From Burkholderiales bacterium 67-32 (GTDB taxonomy: Bacteria > Pseudomonadota > Gammaproteobacteria > Burkholderiales > Burkholderiaceae_B), in the NCBI GenBank assembly GCA_001898625.1, contig MKUP01000027.1:253799-317798 (forward strand): a stretch of DNA of 64,000 nucleotides, written 5' to 3'. Position numbers and translations under genes: made by a program. Shown here piece after piece: positions 17,310 through 26,711 of this stretch (position 1 is its first letter; every line of letters starts with the position of its first letter). Under the pieces are notes generated by a model, which was given only the letters and a program-made list of their open reading frames with translations, had not been told where the DNA came from and searched no databases.

Positions 17310-18056
17310 TCATCCTTGTTTATGTTGTTCATCTGCATCATATGAAGACCCCCGCCGAGGGGCGGGTGCATCGTGGAACGACAGTTCCACGCCGACGCGG
17401 ACACCCTGTTGCACACGGCTGATGGCGTGCCTGAGCAGGGCCCGGTAGTGGCCGCCGCCGCCCCGCGCCGGCCGGGCCGCCGTGGCGATGATGGCCGCGT
17501 CGCCGAGCCCGAGCGGCAGCACCATGGGACGCGATTGCATGCGTGGCCGTTGCTCCGTCATCACGAATTCGCCGCCCTGGAAGTCCCGGCCCGCCTCGGA
17601 CAACAGTGCCACGACCTGCAGCGGAAACACGTGTTCGCCGTCGTTGCGCTGGTGCAGCGGCACGTGATCGCCCGCGCGCAGCCGGCTCAGGTACGACTGC
17701 GGCCAGCCCTGTCCCGCGCGCCGGTTGCGCTGGAGGAACGCATCCAGGCTCCCGGGATAGCTGCCGTCGCTGCCCAGCAGCGCGTTCCAGCGGTTGGCGA
17801 TGACGGCCAGGCGGGGATAGAACGTGGCGCGCCACTCGGCCCACGGCGCCGGCAGTGGCTGGCCGAAATGCAACCATTCCCCGTGGCCGGGCTTGCCGAA
17901 CGCCGGCGCGGCTGGCATGGCCGCCGTCCGGCGGGCCAGGTCGCGTGCGGCCTCCGGGGCCAGCAGGCCCGGCAGCAGCGCCTGGCCTTCCTGGTCCAGC
18001 CGGTCGGCAATGTCGGTCCAGTCCAGACGGTCGATGGCGGCGATGGATGCATGCAT
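17310..18056 (-). CDS. 2OG-Fe(II) oxygenase family protein
   Basis: A 248-residue soluble protein resembling the 2-oxoglutarate/Fe(II)-dependent oxygenases often found beside alkylation-repair genes. Candidate iron ligands are His135 and Asp139 (LHQRND) and the distal His210, with Arg220 (GVRVGVEL) placed to bind 2-oxoglutarate; the core DFQGGEFVMTEQRPRMQSRP is strongly patterned. Starts 15 bp after the ogt gene on the same strand, so the pair is probably one operon, which hints at a link to alkylation damage. The spacing of His135 and Asp139 is not the textbook HxD, so ligand assignment is tentative and the substrate is unknown. Confidence 0.72.
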   Translation of the reverse strand: MHASIAAIDRLDWTDIADRLDQEGQALLPGLLAPEAARDLARRTAAMPAAPAFGKPGHGEWLHFGQPLPAPWAEWRATFYPRLAVIANRWNALLGSDGSYPGSLDAFLQRNRRAGQGWPQSYLSRLRAGDHVPLHQRNDGEHVFPLQVVALLSEAGRDFQGGEFVMTEQRPRMQSRPMVLPLGLGDAAIIATAARPARGGGGHYRALLRHAISRVQQGVRVGVELSFHDAPAPRRGSSYDADEQHKQG

Positions 18057-18071
18057 GGATGCGGCCCCGGG

Positions 18072-18638
18072 TCAGAACCCGGGAAGCGCCGCGGTTTCCG
18101 CGGCGGCGGACTGCGGGAGGATCGCTTTCTCGTGTTCCAGCAGCCAGCGCTTGCGGGGCAGGCCCCAGGCATAGCCCTTGAGATCGCCGCTGCTGGCGAT
18201 GACCCGATGGCACGGCACGATGAGGGCGATGGGATTGGCGCCGTTGGCCGCGCCGATCGCGATGGCCGCGCGCGGATCGTCGAAGCCCAGTTCCCGGGCC
18301 AGTTTGCCATAGCTCGTGGTCGTGCCGGCCGGGATGCCGCGCAGCGCGGCCCAGACCCGGCGCTGCAGCGGCGAGCCGGCCGTTTCCGTCGGCAGGGCGT
18401 CGAGCGCGTCCAGCGCGCCCGCGAAATACCGGGCCAGGGCCTGCGCGATTCCGGCGGGCGCGGGGGCCTCGGTCAGCTCGACACTGCCGTAGTGTTCGCG
18501 CAAGCCCCGATGCAGGTGCGCTTCATGGTCGGCGAAATCCAGCGCGCGCACGATCCGCCGCGCGTCCGTGACGAGCAGCATGCCGCCCATGGGCGACTCG
18601 ATGCGGCTCAGGAAAAACCGGGAAGAGGGGGTGTTCAT
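18072..18638 (-). CDS. ogt: Methylated-DNA--protein-cysteine methyltransferase
   Basis: A 188-residue suicide repair protein that moves alkyl groups from O6-alkylguanine (and O4-alkylthymine) to its own cysteine. The active site PCHRV carries Cys143; the DNA-binding wing TSYGKLARELG and the RRVWAALRGIPAG block precede it, and GYAWGLPRKRWLLEHE closes the domain. There is no Ada N-terminal domain, so it is the short Ogt form. I chose ATG 18638 (MNTPSSRFF) to match family length. It is followed after 15 bp by the 2OG-Fe(II) oxygenase. Confidence 0.93.
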   Translation of the reverse strand: MNTPSSRFFLSRIESPMGGMLLVTDARRIVRALDFADHEAHLHRGLREHYGSVELTEAPAPAGIAQALARYFAGALDALDALPTETAGSPLQRRVWAALRGIPAGTTTSYGKLARELGFDDPRAAIAIGAANGANPIALIVPCHRVIASSGDLKGYAWGLPRKRWLLEHEKAILPQSAAAETAALPGF

Positions 18639-18740
18639 GGCGCAGCACTCGCTTCGTTGAAGGTGAGGCCAGTGTAGGAACACGGGCGCGGCCCGGCACT
18701 CCGCTCCTTGCGGTCGAATTCGCGGGATGGCTGGGCGCCG

Positions 18741-19715
18741 TCAGTCCGGGTGGGGGCTCGGGCGAAGACGGCTGAACCGCTGTTCGGTGACTCTCGCCCC
18801 CCATTGTTCGCCTTCCGACTCTTGTACCAGGCGAAAGCCGAACGACTCATACAAATGGCGCGCCGCGTCCAGGCCCTTGAACGTCCAAAGACAGGTCTCC
18901 TGGAAACGGTCGTCCACGAACCGCATCGCGCGAGACATCAGCTCCCGTCCGACTCCCGTGCCGCGCAGCGTGTCATCGACGATGAACCACCGCAGATGGG
19001 CGATGCCCGACGCCGGATTGCCGTCGATGGCCAGGGAGGCCAGGGTGCGGCCGTTCTCCACATGAAGCCACAGGGCCTTGCCGTCGCCGGGCAGCGCTTG
19101 CGCAAAAGCGGCCAGTTCCGTGGCCACCTTGTTCTCGAAGAAGACGCCGAAGCCCCAATGCTCCGAATAGAAGCGCGCGTGAAGGCTGGCGACATCGCCG
19201 ATGCAGCCTGGGTGGTAGCCTTCGTGGATGCCGCTGAAGTCGTTCCTGGCCGGCGTGCCGGCGCCCTGGGCCAGGGCATCCGCATACTGGGCCAGCGCGC
19301 GGACGAGGGCCTGCTGGTCGGCCGGAACGATGCGCTGCAGCGCATCCGACACCTGGGCCGTGGCGAACCGGTCGATCTTCCGGCGCAGCGCCTGCCCCGC
19401 GGGAGTCAGGTGCAGCGCCGCCGAGCGTCCGTCATCTTCGGCGGCCTGGCGCCGGAGCAGGCCGCCCGCCTCGAGCCGGGCCAACTGGCGGCTCGTGTTC
19501 GACTTGTCCAGTTTCAGGAGATGGCCGAGATCCTTTGCATGGATCCCGGGCGCGGCGCCGATTTCAAGAATGGCGTGGACCGCCGACGGCGCCAGATCCG
19601 TGTCCGCCAGCGTGGTGCGCATGAAACCGAGTTCCCGGACCAGCTTGCGGGAGAACTCGCGGAGCTCCTGGATGACCGAGTCCGCGGGAAGAGGGGGCGC
19701 TGCCATGGGTTCCAT
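18741..19715 (-). CDS. MarR-family regulator fused to a GNAT acetyltransferase
   Basis: A 324-residue two-domain protein. Residues about 10-150 form a MarR winged helix (LGHLLKLDKSNTSRQLARLEAGGLL as recognition region, then DDGRSAALHLTPAGQAL as wing). Residues about 165-320 are a GNAT acetyltransferase with the acetyl-CoA loop LRGTGVGRELMSRA and a C-terminal HLYESFGFRLV. Such fusions are known in proteobacteria but their substrate is mostly unknown. Its promoter carries two matching palindromes (see separate entry), which strongly suggests autorepression. Start: ATG 19715 (MEPMAAPP); ATG 19706 is an alternative. The wider open frame begins with TTG inside the operator and is unlikely. Confidence 0.87.
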   Translation of the reverse strand: MEPMAAPPLPADSVIQELREFSRKLVRELGFMRTTLADTDLAPSAVHAILEIGAAPGIHAKDLGHLLKLDKSNTSRQLARLEAGGLLRRQAAEDDGRSAALHLTPAGQALRRKIDRFATAQVSDALQRIVPADQQALVRALAQYADALAQGAGTPARNDFSGIHEGYHPGCIGDVASLHARFYSEHWGFGVFFENKVATELAAFAQALPGDGKALWLHVENGRTLASLAIDGNPASGIAHLRWFIVDDTLRGTGVGRELMSRAMRFVDDRFQETCLWTFKGLDAARHLYESFGFRLVQESEGEQWGARVTEQRFSRLRPSPHPD

Positions 19716-19731
19716 GGATTCTTGTTCCGGA

Positions 19732-19776
19732 GTTGCGTAGCGCAACAAATATAGTTGCGCTACGCAACACGGTCAA
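19732..19776 (-). promoter_or_regulatory. Sigma-70 promoter with paired MarR-type operators
   Basis: On the minus strand TTGACC (19771-19776), an exact 17-bp spacer and TATATT (19748-19753) form a near-consensus promoter. A 15-bp palindrome of the form GTTGCG-N3-CGCAAC fills the spacer (19754-19768), and a second copy in the opposite orientation (19732-19746) covers the transcription start. Their centres are 22 bp apart, two helical turns. This is a classical layout for a MarR dimer pair repressing its own gene. Confidence 0.8.
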
Positions 19777-19793
19777 GAGGCCTGGGGCGGAGG

Positions 19794-20315
19794 TCAATTC
19801 GAGTTGAACTTGCCCTCGAGGGTGTATTTCCGTTTCGGGATCTTCTCGCGCGCCTCGTTATTGGATCCTGAAACGAAGATGACGTTGATGGAGTCGATGG
19901 GCTCCAGTTGGATCGAATAGGCGTCGCCGACCTCACTGGTGTCGGTGGCTTCGACAATGATGGCCTGGGCGAGCCCGGAGTAGCCCGCGCCTTGTTTCAT
20001 GACAAGCGTGTAGTTGATTCGATTCCGGTCCTCGTCGACGCCGGAGGCTTGCCAGAGCGGCTCGGGGATCTGGTAGTTCCTGTGGGTGATCAGCTCGACG
20101 ATCAGGCTTGGGGTGCAATCGTTGACGGCAAGCGGCTCGCCCTTGAACCGGGCCGTGTCGATGCGTACCGTGAACTTGCGGCTTCCCCCGTCGTCGCGAT
20201 TGACGAACGAGCAATACGTCGCGCCGGACGCGGTGCCGCAAGACAGCACGGCCGCCCCGAGCAGGGCGAGCCGGGCGAGGCGCCGACGATGGAAGATCCT
20301 GCTGTCCGAGTCCAT
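19794..20315 (-). CDS. Secreted protein of unknown function
   Basis: A 173-residue protein with an Arg-rich then hydrophobic N terminus (FHRRRLARLALLGAAVLSCGTASGA) that reads as a Sec signal peptide, cleaved near residue 33. The mature part is about 140 residues, beta-rich in pattern, with two cysteines (TYCSF and NDCTPS) that could pair. No catalytic motif is visible and I do not recognise the family. Start chosen at ATG 20315, with AAGG about 10 nt upstream; the open frame extends further without signal-peptide logic. It lies between the groEL terminator and the MarR-GNAT promoter, so it appears to be transcribed alone. Confidence 0.65.
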   Translation of the reverse strand: MDSDSRIFHRRRLARLALLGAAVLSCGTASGATYCSFVNRDDGGSRKFTVRIDTARFKGEPLAVNDCTPSLIVELITHRNYQIPEPLWQASGVDEDRNRINYTLVMKQGAGYSGLAQAIIVEATDTSEVGDAYSIQLEPIDSINVIFVSGSNNEAREKIPKRKYTLEGKFNSN

Positions 20316-20405
20316 GGCGGCGCGGCCCTTGTTAGTATGTCCACACCTCATGGTATGAACCGCCATCCGGCGAGTCATCCTCCAAATGTGGTAGTCCCCG
20401 CCGAA

Positions 20406-20441
20406 ACGAAAAAACCCGCGAGCGCGGACGCTCGCGGGTTT
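20406..20441 (-). terminator. Rho-independent terminator of groESL
   Basis: On the minus strand a 13-bp stem (arms 20412-20424 and 20429-20441, AAACCCGCGAGCG and its complement) with a 4-nt loop is followed by a run of six T. It starts 45 bp past the groEL stop. Confidence 0.88.
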
Positions 20442-20485
20442 CGAAGCAGCGTCCCGGGCGGACCCGGGACCAGCGGCAGGGCTTC

Positions 20486-22132
<1,647 letters not shown>

Positions 22133-22192
22133 TTACGAAATTCCTTGGATAGTGTGTTGAATGCTGGGGGATCGGACAGCGGGCCGCGAGGC

Positions 22193-22480
22193 TTACTGGA
22201 TCACCGCCAGGATTTCTTCTTCACGGATGACGAGCAGTTCGTCGCCGTCGACCTTCACGGCCTGGCCGGCGTACTTGCCGAACAGGACCTTGTCGCCGAC
22301 CTTGACGTCGACCGGCAGCACTTTGCCGTCTTCGGTCTTCTTGCCCGGGCCGACGGCCAGCACTTCGCCTTGGTCGGGCTTTTCGGCCGCGCTGTCGGGG
22401 ATGACGATGCCGGACGCGGTTTTACGCTCGTTGTCCAGGCGCTTGACGATCACGCGATCGTGCAGGGGACGGAGGGCCAT
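22193..22480 (-). CDS. groS: 10 kDa co-chaperonin GroES
   Basis: A 95-residue co-chaperonin forming the heptameric lid of GroEL. It starts [31 protein letters not shown], has the mobile loop in [10 protein letters not shown], and ends [17 protein letters not shown], all typical of the family, at normal length. AGGAG precedes the ATG. First gene of groESL. Confidence 0.98.
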   Translation of the reverse strand: MALRPLHDRVIVKRLDNERKTASGIVIPDSAAEKPDQGEVLAVGPGKKTEDGKVLPVDVKVGDKVLFGKYAGQAVKVDGDELLVIREEEILAVIQ

Positions 22481-22615
22481 ACAAACTCCTGATGTTCGAA
22501 GTTGACGTCTATTTGTCAGAAAAAGAGGCTGGAAAGCCGCATTTGGCCGATGCCACGCCGTAACGCGGCACCTCGGCCGGTTGCCGGAGGCCTGGACGCC
22601 GCGTGGGCGGCGTTG

Positions 22616-22642
22616 TTAGCACTCTCTGCAATCGAGTGCTAA
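22616..22642. promoter_or_regulatory. CIRCE element (HrcA operator)
   Basis: TTAGCACTC (22616-22624), a 9-nt spacer, and GAGTGCTAA (22634-22642): an exact match to the CIRCE consensus bound by the heat-shock repressor HrcA. It sits about 135 bp before the groES ATG and begins on the last base of the -10 hexamer. Confidence 0.97.
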
Positions 22643-22670
22643 TTATAGGGATGGCATGGAGGGCTTTCAA
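22642..22670 (-). promoter_or_regulatory. groESL promoter, sigma-70 with overlapping sigma-32-like match
   Basis: On the minus strand TTGAAA (22665-22670), a 17-bp spacer and TATAAT (22642-22647) make a strong sigma-70 promoter. The same stretch also reads CTTGAAA, 14 bp, then CCCTATAAT, close to the sigma-32 pattern (CTTGAAA, CCCCATnT). Housekeeping and heat-shock polymerase may both use it, with HrcA bound immediately downstream. Confidence 0.7.
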
Positions 22671-22832
22671 GGGGGGTGGGTATTCGGGAGAGCCCTTACC
22701 CGGACCTTCTTGTCCCATGGGCATTGCGGTCCGATGTTCCGCCCTGCGAATAAAGCCCGCGGGACATACTTGCCGCCTCACGGATTCATGGGCACGGAAG
22801 GGGCAATGGGGGTCAATTGGAACGAGGGCATG

Positions 22833-23354
22833 ATGCGCTGGGCACCTCATGTCGATGCGGCCGGCCGGGTCTATCCACTGACTCACCTGCATCCTTTCCG
22901 GTATGAGTTGCCCATCAGCGACCAGAGGCGCGTCGAAATCCGCGTGGCATTCGCCATGCACTGTTTCACGCGCGCGCGTGCAGGGAGTGGTGGCCATTCA
23001 CAGCTTTATAAGGATGAGCGCGAAACGCGCTGCTTCTGTCCCGGTCGTTATGCTTTGTCCCCACGATTGCCGACGATTGCGCGTGAATTGGCCACTCGCA
23101 GGTGCGGCTACGCCAAGAATGAGAACTATGTGACGGTAGACGTGCCTGTCACTGAGGGGAAGACCGCGCTGTATGGCGTGTTTTTCAACGTCCTCAGGGT
23201 CAAGGATTCAGCCGGTCCGGCAGTGTTGCTGACCATCCAGAGCGCCTATGAACTGGCCTTGAGCCGGCAATTGTCCATGCGGGGCTCCATCAAGTTCACA
23301 CGGCTGGTCGAACTGACGCTGCAGGGCGTCAAGCCTCGGCCTCCCAGGAGCTGA
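22833..23354 (+). CDS. Conserved-looking protein of unknown function
   Basis: A 173-residue cytosolic protein of no family I recognise. It is Arg- and aromatic-rich with patterned segments VYPLTHLHPFRYELPI, ETRCFCPGRYALSPRLPTI and VLLTIQSAYEL. No signal peptide or membrane helix. I chose the second of two adjacent ATGs (22833), five bases after GAGG; the open frame begins at 22656, but that extension lies next to the groESL promoter on the opposite strand and has no protein-like character. It is divergent from groES. Base composition of the first part is slightly less GC-rich than its neighbours. Confidence 0.62.
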   Translation: MRWAPHVDAAGRVYPLTHLHPFRYELPISDQRRVEIRVAFAMHCFTRARAGSGGHSQLYKDERETRCFCPGRYALSPRLPTIARELATRRCGYAKNENYVTVDVPVTEGKTALYGVFFNVLRVKDSAGPAVLLTIQSAYELALSRQLSMRGSIKFTRLVELTLQGVKPRPPRS

Positions 23355-23363
23355 AAAAGCGAA

Positions 23364-23379
23364 GGCCCCCGAAGGGGCC
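23364..23379 (-). terminator. UUCG-tetraloop hairpin, candidate terminator
   Basis: Read on the minus strand: GGCCCC, loop TTCG, GGGGCC, then five bases and TTTTT. It would close the minus-strand gene ending at 23531. It also lies 10 bp past the stop of the plus-strand gene, where no T-tract follows. Confidence 0.5.
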
Positions 23380-23480
23380 CCGTAGTCTGGCTGTCTGTTG
23401 CCTCCGCTTTTGGCGGAACCGCTTGCGCGGCAGTCAACGCTTTTGCCCTTAGGCTCACCAGCTATTGCGTTGTCGTCATT

Positions 23481-23500
23481 ATTGCTCGAATTCGAGCAAT
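23481..23500. repeat. Perfect 20-bp palindrome
   Basis: ATTGCTCGAA (23481-23490) followed directly by TTCGAGCAAT (23491-23500). It lies in the 176-bp convergent gap between the unknown gene and the HdeD-like gene and is AT-richer than its surroundings. It could be a regulator site or a small hairpin with an AATT loop; no gene start is close enough to decide. Confidence 0.6.
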
Positions 23501-23530
23501 GGGCAATCGTCCGTGCGAGCCCGCCCCGCC

Positions 23531-24841
23531 TCAAGCCCCGCTACGCGAGGTCATTCGCGTGGCGGCCGCCAGGAAGCGCGAGAACCAGGATTGCTGGATC
23601 GGGTGGATGACCGCGCGCAAGGCGCGGCTGTAGTCCAGCGTCAGGCCGGGGGTCCAGGCCATGATCTGGGCGCGCTGGCGCACCTGCGCGGCGATCCACA
23701 GTTCGGGCATCAACAGGGTGCGCAGCACCTGCCGCACGCTCCGGCTGCGGTCGTCCAGCACGCCGTCCAGCGCGGACTCCAAGGCATACGAAACCGAGCT
23801 GGAGCAGTTGCGCCGCGTGAGGTTGTAGATCTCCTGCCCGCGGTAGCGCAGCCAGAAGGCCTCGAGCTTCTGGTGGTCGTAGCGGTCGAATTTGACCTGC
23901 CAGTTCGACGGACACCAGGCCTTGGACTCGGTCGCGTAGTCGGGTTGGAACTTGCCCGGGACGTCGTTTTCCTTGACCGCTTTCAACAGATTGAAGAACT
24001 CGGACGGCGAGCGGTCGATGTCCACCGCGGGATACAGGCTGATGTAGGTTGACGGCGGCACTTCCATGGCGGCGTGCCCGGTCGAGATCACGCCCTGTAC
24101 GTCGACGGCGGCGATGTAGCGGTTGAACACCGGCCGCGAAACGGTCTTGTCCTTGGCCGAGCCCTCCGGCGTCCAGACGTGGACGGTCAAGGGACCGCCG
24201 GGGGCCGGCTGCCGCGCGGGCGGCGGCGCATCGGCGTTCGTCCCGCGCAGGTCCACGGGCGCCAGCAGGTCGAACATGGACGACTGCTCGCTCAGTTTCC
24301 GGGCCCTGGCAGCCACCCGCATGGTGTTGAGGCCGGCGACCAGCATGGTGATGCCGATGAAGTACGAGACGGTGCCGGCATAGTGGGTGGGGTAGGGCTG
24401 GAACAGGAACAGGCCGAACAGGACCTGGGCGCAGCCGCCCGCCGCGGACAGGCGCCAGCGGTCGTAGCGCAGCACCCAGGCCGAGGCGACCTGGAAGACG
24501 CCCAGCACGAAGTAGGTCAGGCCCAGGATGATGGCCAGCAGCAGGTTGCTGATGGAGCCACCGGCCAGGATCAGCAGGGCGACCAGCAGGAAGATGCCGC
24601 CCTTGAAGGCCAGCACCGCCTTCTGGGCGCCCAGGCCGCTGCCGGCGACCGTCAGCGTGACCAGGCTTTCCACCAGCAGCAGCGCGCCGAAGAGCGTCAG
24701 CGGGAAGTAGCGCACGCCGTCCACGGCGTCCAGGACGATGACCGCGCCCAGGGCGGCCCAGACGAGGCCGACCAGGATGAGCAAATGGATGTTCCTGCGG
24801 ACGAAGCCGGCGCCGAACAGAAGCAGGGCGAGCTGGATCAT
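23531..24841 (-). CDS. HdeD-like membrane domain fused to a papain-like (NlpC/P60-type) domain
   Basis: A 436-residue protein. Residues about 1-185 contain six membrane helices in the HdeD/DUF308 pattern (repeat pairs such as VLGVFQVASAWVL). After a Pro-rich linker (205-217) a soluble domain follows with a candidate His256 (STGHAAME) and Cys346 (RRNCSSSVSYALE), the His-before-Cys order of circularly permuted papain-like peptidases or acyltransferases; this catalytic reading is my inference. Starts 8 bp after the MASE1-PAS gene stops, so the two form an operon. Which side of the membrane the soluble domain faces is not clear. Part of an envelope-sensing gene group. Confidence 0.6.
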   Translation of the reverse strand: MIQLALLLFGAGFVRRNIHLLILVGLVWAALGAVIVLDAVDGVRYFPLTLFGALLLVESLVTLTVAGSGLGAQKAVLAFKGGIFLLVALLILAGGSISNLLLAIILGLTYFVLGVFQVASAWVLRYDRWRLSAAGGCAQVLFGLFLFQPYPTHYAGTVSYFIGITMLVAGLNTMRVAARARKLSEQSSMFDLLAPVDLRGTNADAPPPARQPAPGGPLTVHVWTPEGSAKDKTVSRPVFNRYIAAVDVQGVISTGHAAMEVPPSTYISLYPAVDIDRSPSEFFNLLKAVKENDVPGKFQPDYATESKAWCPSNWQVKFDRYDHQKLEAFWLRYRGQEIYNLTRRNCSSSVSYALESALDGVLDDRSRSVRQVLRTLLMPELWIAAQVRQRAQIMAWTPGLTLDYSRALRAVIHPIQQSWFSRFLAAATRMTSRSGA

Positions 24842-24849
24842 GGGTTCCC

Positions 24850-26085
24850 TTATGCGCCGTGGTGCGCCGTGGGCAGCCGCCAGCTGCCGATGATGAAGGC
24901 GCCGTCGGGCCCCATCATGGCCCCCCGGTTCAGGTCGATGACGGTGGTCCACTGGTCGGGCGCGGTCGCCAGGCGGAACGGGAACGGGCGGTCCAGCCCG
25001 GGCGTCCCGTCGGTGGCGCGCAGGCGTTCCCGCAGGCCCTGACGGTCGTCCGGATGGACCTGCCGCAGCACTTCGTCCAGCGTCCCGGGGCCGGGGCGGT
25101 CGTCGGGCGGCGCATCCCAGACGATGGTGCCCGAGGCGAGATCCAGCCGGTACAGGGTCTCGCGGCCGTCGGCGCTGGCGGTGCGCTGGCGCAGGATGCC
25201 GCGGGTGAGCATTCGCACGAAGACCTGCAGCATGGCGACCGAGACCAGATAGCACTGGACCAGCAGCAGGGGTTCGCCCGGCAGGAAGCCGCGCAGGAAG
25301 AAGGGGCCGCGCCCGGCGTTGGAGTGGTAGATGACGATGGCCGCCATGGTCAGCACGGCCAGCGAGCCCATGCGGTTGCCGCCGCCGAGCGTCGCCACGG
25401 TGGCCAGCGCCAGCGGGATGCAGGCCAGTCCCATCAGCAGCGGTGCCTGGGACGTGGACGGGCGATGCACGCCGAACACGTACCAGGTCATGGCCGCCAG
25501 CAGCAGCCAGGCGGCGATGCCCACGATGCGGCCGATCGGCCCGGGCGGAGCCTCGACCGTGCGAAAGCCCATGAATCCCATCAGCACCGAGACGCCGAAC
25601 AGCACGCCGGTCACGGTGGCCGCCCACCATATCCAGGCCAGGTCGGAGACGGCTTCCCACAAGATTTCGTGCTTGATCAGCGCCAGGCCCGCGCTGCCGG
25701 CCACCGCGGCGAGGGCGCTGACCACGAAGGTGACGGCCACCCATCCGAGCACCGCGTGCAGGTCGTCCCGGCCCTGGGCGTAGCGCTGCGAGAGCCAGGC
25801 GATGCCGAGCGTGGAGACGAGCGACAGGCCGGCGAGCCAGGCCGAGGGGACCAGGGGATGGCCGGTCAGCGCGGACAGGCCGAGGTCGGCGGCGAACAGC
25901 GCGGCGACCAGGGGGGCCCAGGCGGCGCGCGGCATGGCGAAGAAGGCGGCCACGGCGACGCCGGCCGGGAACCAGACGAAGGAGACCTGGGTGACGGGGT
26001 CGTCCAGAGCGAACGACAGATGGGCGCAGGCTACATAGAGTGCGGCCCAGAGCGCGATGCGTCCAAGCAGGCTGGCGAAAGGCAT
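24850..26085 (-). CDS. MASE1-domain membrane protein with C-terminal PAS-like domain
   Basis: A 411-residue protein: eight or so membrane helices in the MASE1 pattern over residues 1-300 (opening LWAALYVACAHLSFALDDPVTQVSFVWFPAGVAVA), then a PAS-like domain (about 315-411; DLASGTIVWDAPPDD, VHPDDR, IIGSWRLPT). MASE1 proteins usually end in GGDEF, EAL or histidine kinase domains; here the protein stops after PAS with no output module. ATG 26085 chosen, since the frame upstream overlaps nothing family-like. Followed after 8 bp by the HdeD/papain-like gene, which may supply the output. Confidence 0.72.
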   Translation of the reverse strand: MPFASLLGRIALWAALYVACAHLSFALDDPVTQVSFVWFPAGVAVAAFFAMPRAAWAPLVAALFAADLGLSALTGHPLVPSAWLAGLSLVSTLGIAWLSQRYAQGRDDLHAVLGWVAVTFVVSALAAVAGSAGLALIKHEILWEAVSDLAWIWWAATVTGVLFGVSVLMGFMGFRTVEAPPGPIGRIVGIAAWLLLAAMTWYVFGVHRPSTSQAPLLMGLACIPLALATVATLGGGNRMGSLAVLTMAAIVIYHSNAGRGPFFLRGFLPGEPLLLVQCYLVSVAMLQVFVRMLTRGILRQRTASADGRETLYRLDLASGTIVWDAPPDDRPGPGTLDEVLRQVHPDDRQGLRERLRATDGTPGLDRPFPFRLATAPDQWTTVIDLNRGAMMGPDGAFIIGSWRLPTAHHGA

Positions 26086-26168
26086 GGCGGTTCCCGGTGA
26101 TTGTTCTTGTGGCCGTCGAAGCGGCTTTGCCCAGGCGGAAGTATAAGGAAAAAAGATGACACGGCCGT

Positions 26169-26612
26169 TCAACGGCCGGGGTTTTCCACCTTCTGCAATT
26201 CATGGTTGCCGGCCAGCGGGCCCTGGGGACGCGTGCCGTCCATGTAAAGCTGGATGAGCCGTCCCTCGGCCACGAAATACTGCCGTCCGTCCCCGGCCTG
26301 GTCCAGGGTGATGCGTGTGCCGTCGGGCTGCCACGTGAAGCTGCCCTCCACGCGGTCGGCGCGCGGTTGGCGGTCGAGATACTGGGTCTCCAACTCGTAG
26401 CGGCCATCCTGGCGCAGTGTGAGCCGGGTCCGGATGCCCGGGCAGTCGGCGCAGGGAAGCGTGCCCTCGTAGACGCCATTCCAGTCCAGCGCGTTGCGGG
26501 CGTTGTGCCCGTCCGCGACGGGAGCGGCGGCGGGCGTGTCGTGTTCCCTGGGCGGCGCGTCGCAGCCGGCGATGAGCACGGCGGCAAGGCACGCGAAGGC
26601 GGCGGTCTTCAT
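26169..26612 (-). CDS. NlpE-like outer-membrane lipoprotein
   Basis: A 147-residue lipoprotein with lipobox LIAGC (Cys17). The mature part matches the N-terminal NlpE domain: WNGVYEGTLPCADCPGIRTRLTL with the CxxC pair Cys54 and Cys57, then ELETQYLDRQP. In E. coli NlpE signals surface contact and lipoprotein traffic faults to the Cpx system; this protein has only that first domain. It is 83 bp upstream of the MASE1-PAS gene in the same direction. No cpxAR genes are in view, so a signalling role is open. Confidence 0.85.
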   Translation of the reverse strand: MKTAAFACLAAVLIAGCDAPPREHDTPAAAPVADGHNARNALDWNGVYEGTLPCADCPGIRTRLTLRQDGRYELETQYLDRQPRADRVEGSFTWQPDGTRITLDQAGDGRQYFVAEGRLIQLYMDGTRPQGPLAGNHELQKVENPGR

Positions 26613-26711
26613 GATGGCTGCTCCGGTTGCCGGCGCTCGCGCGGGGCGCGGCGCTTCCCGCCAACGGTAGCAGGCGACGGCGCCCGCGCCGGCAACCGGA
26701 TGTAAGGGGGC

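Noticed and set aside
22656..22832. Upstream start for the unknown plus-strand gene
   Set aside because: The ATG at 22656 sits inside the divergent groESL promoter, lacks a ribosome site, and the added residues look random.
24842..26587. N-terminal half of a 1018-codon minus frame ending at 23531
   Set aside because: Only the part from ATG 24841 is protein-like (HdeD domain onward); the upstream half is out-of-frame sequence of the MASE1-PAS and NlpE genes.
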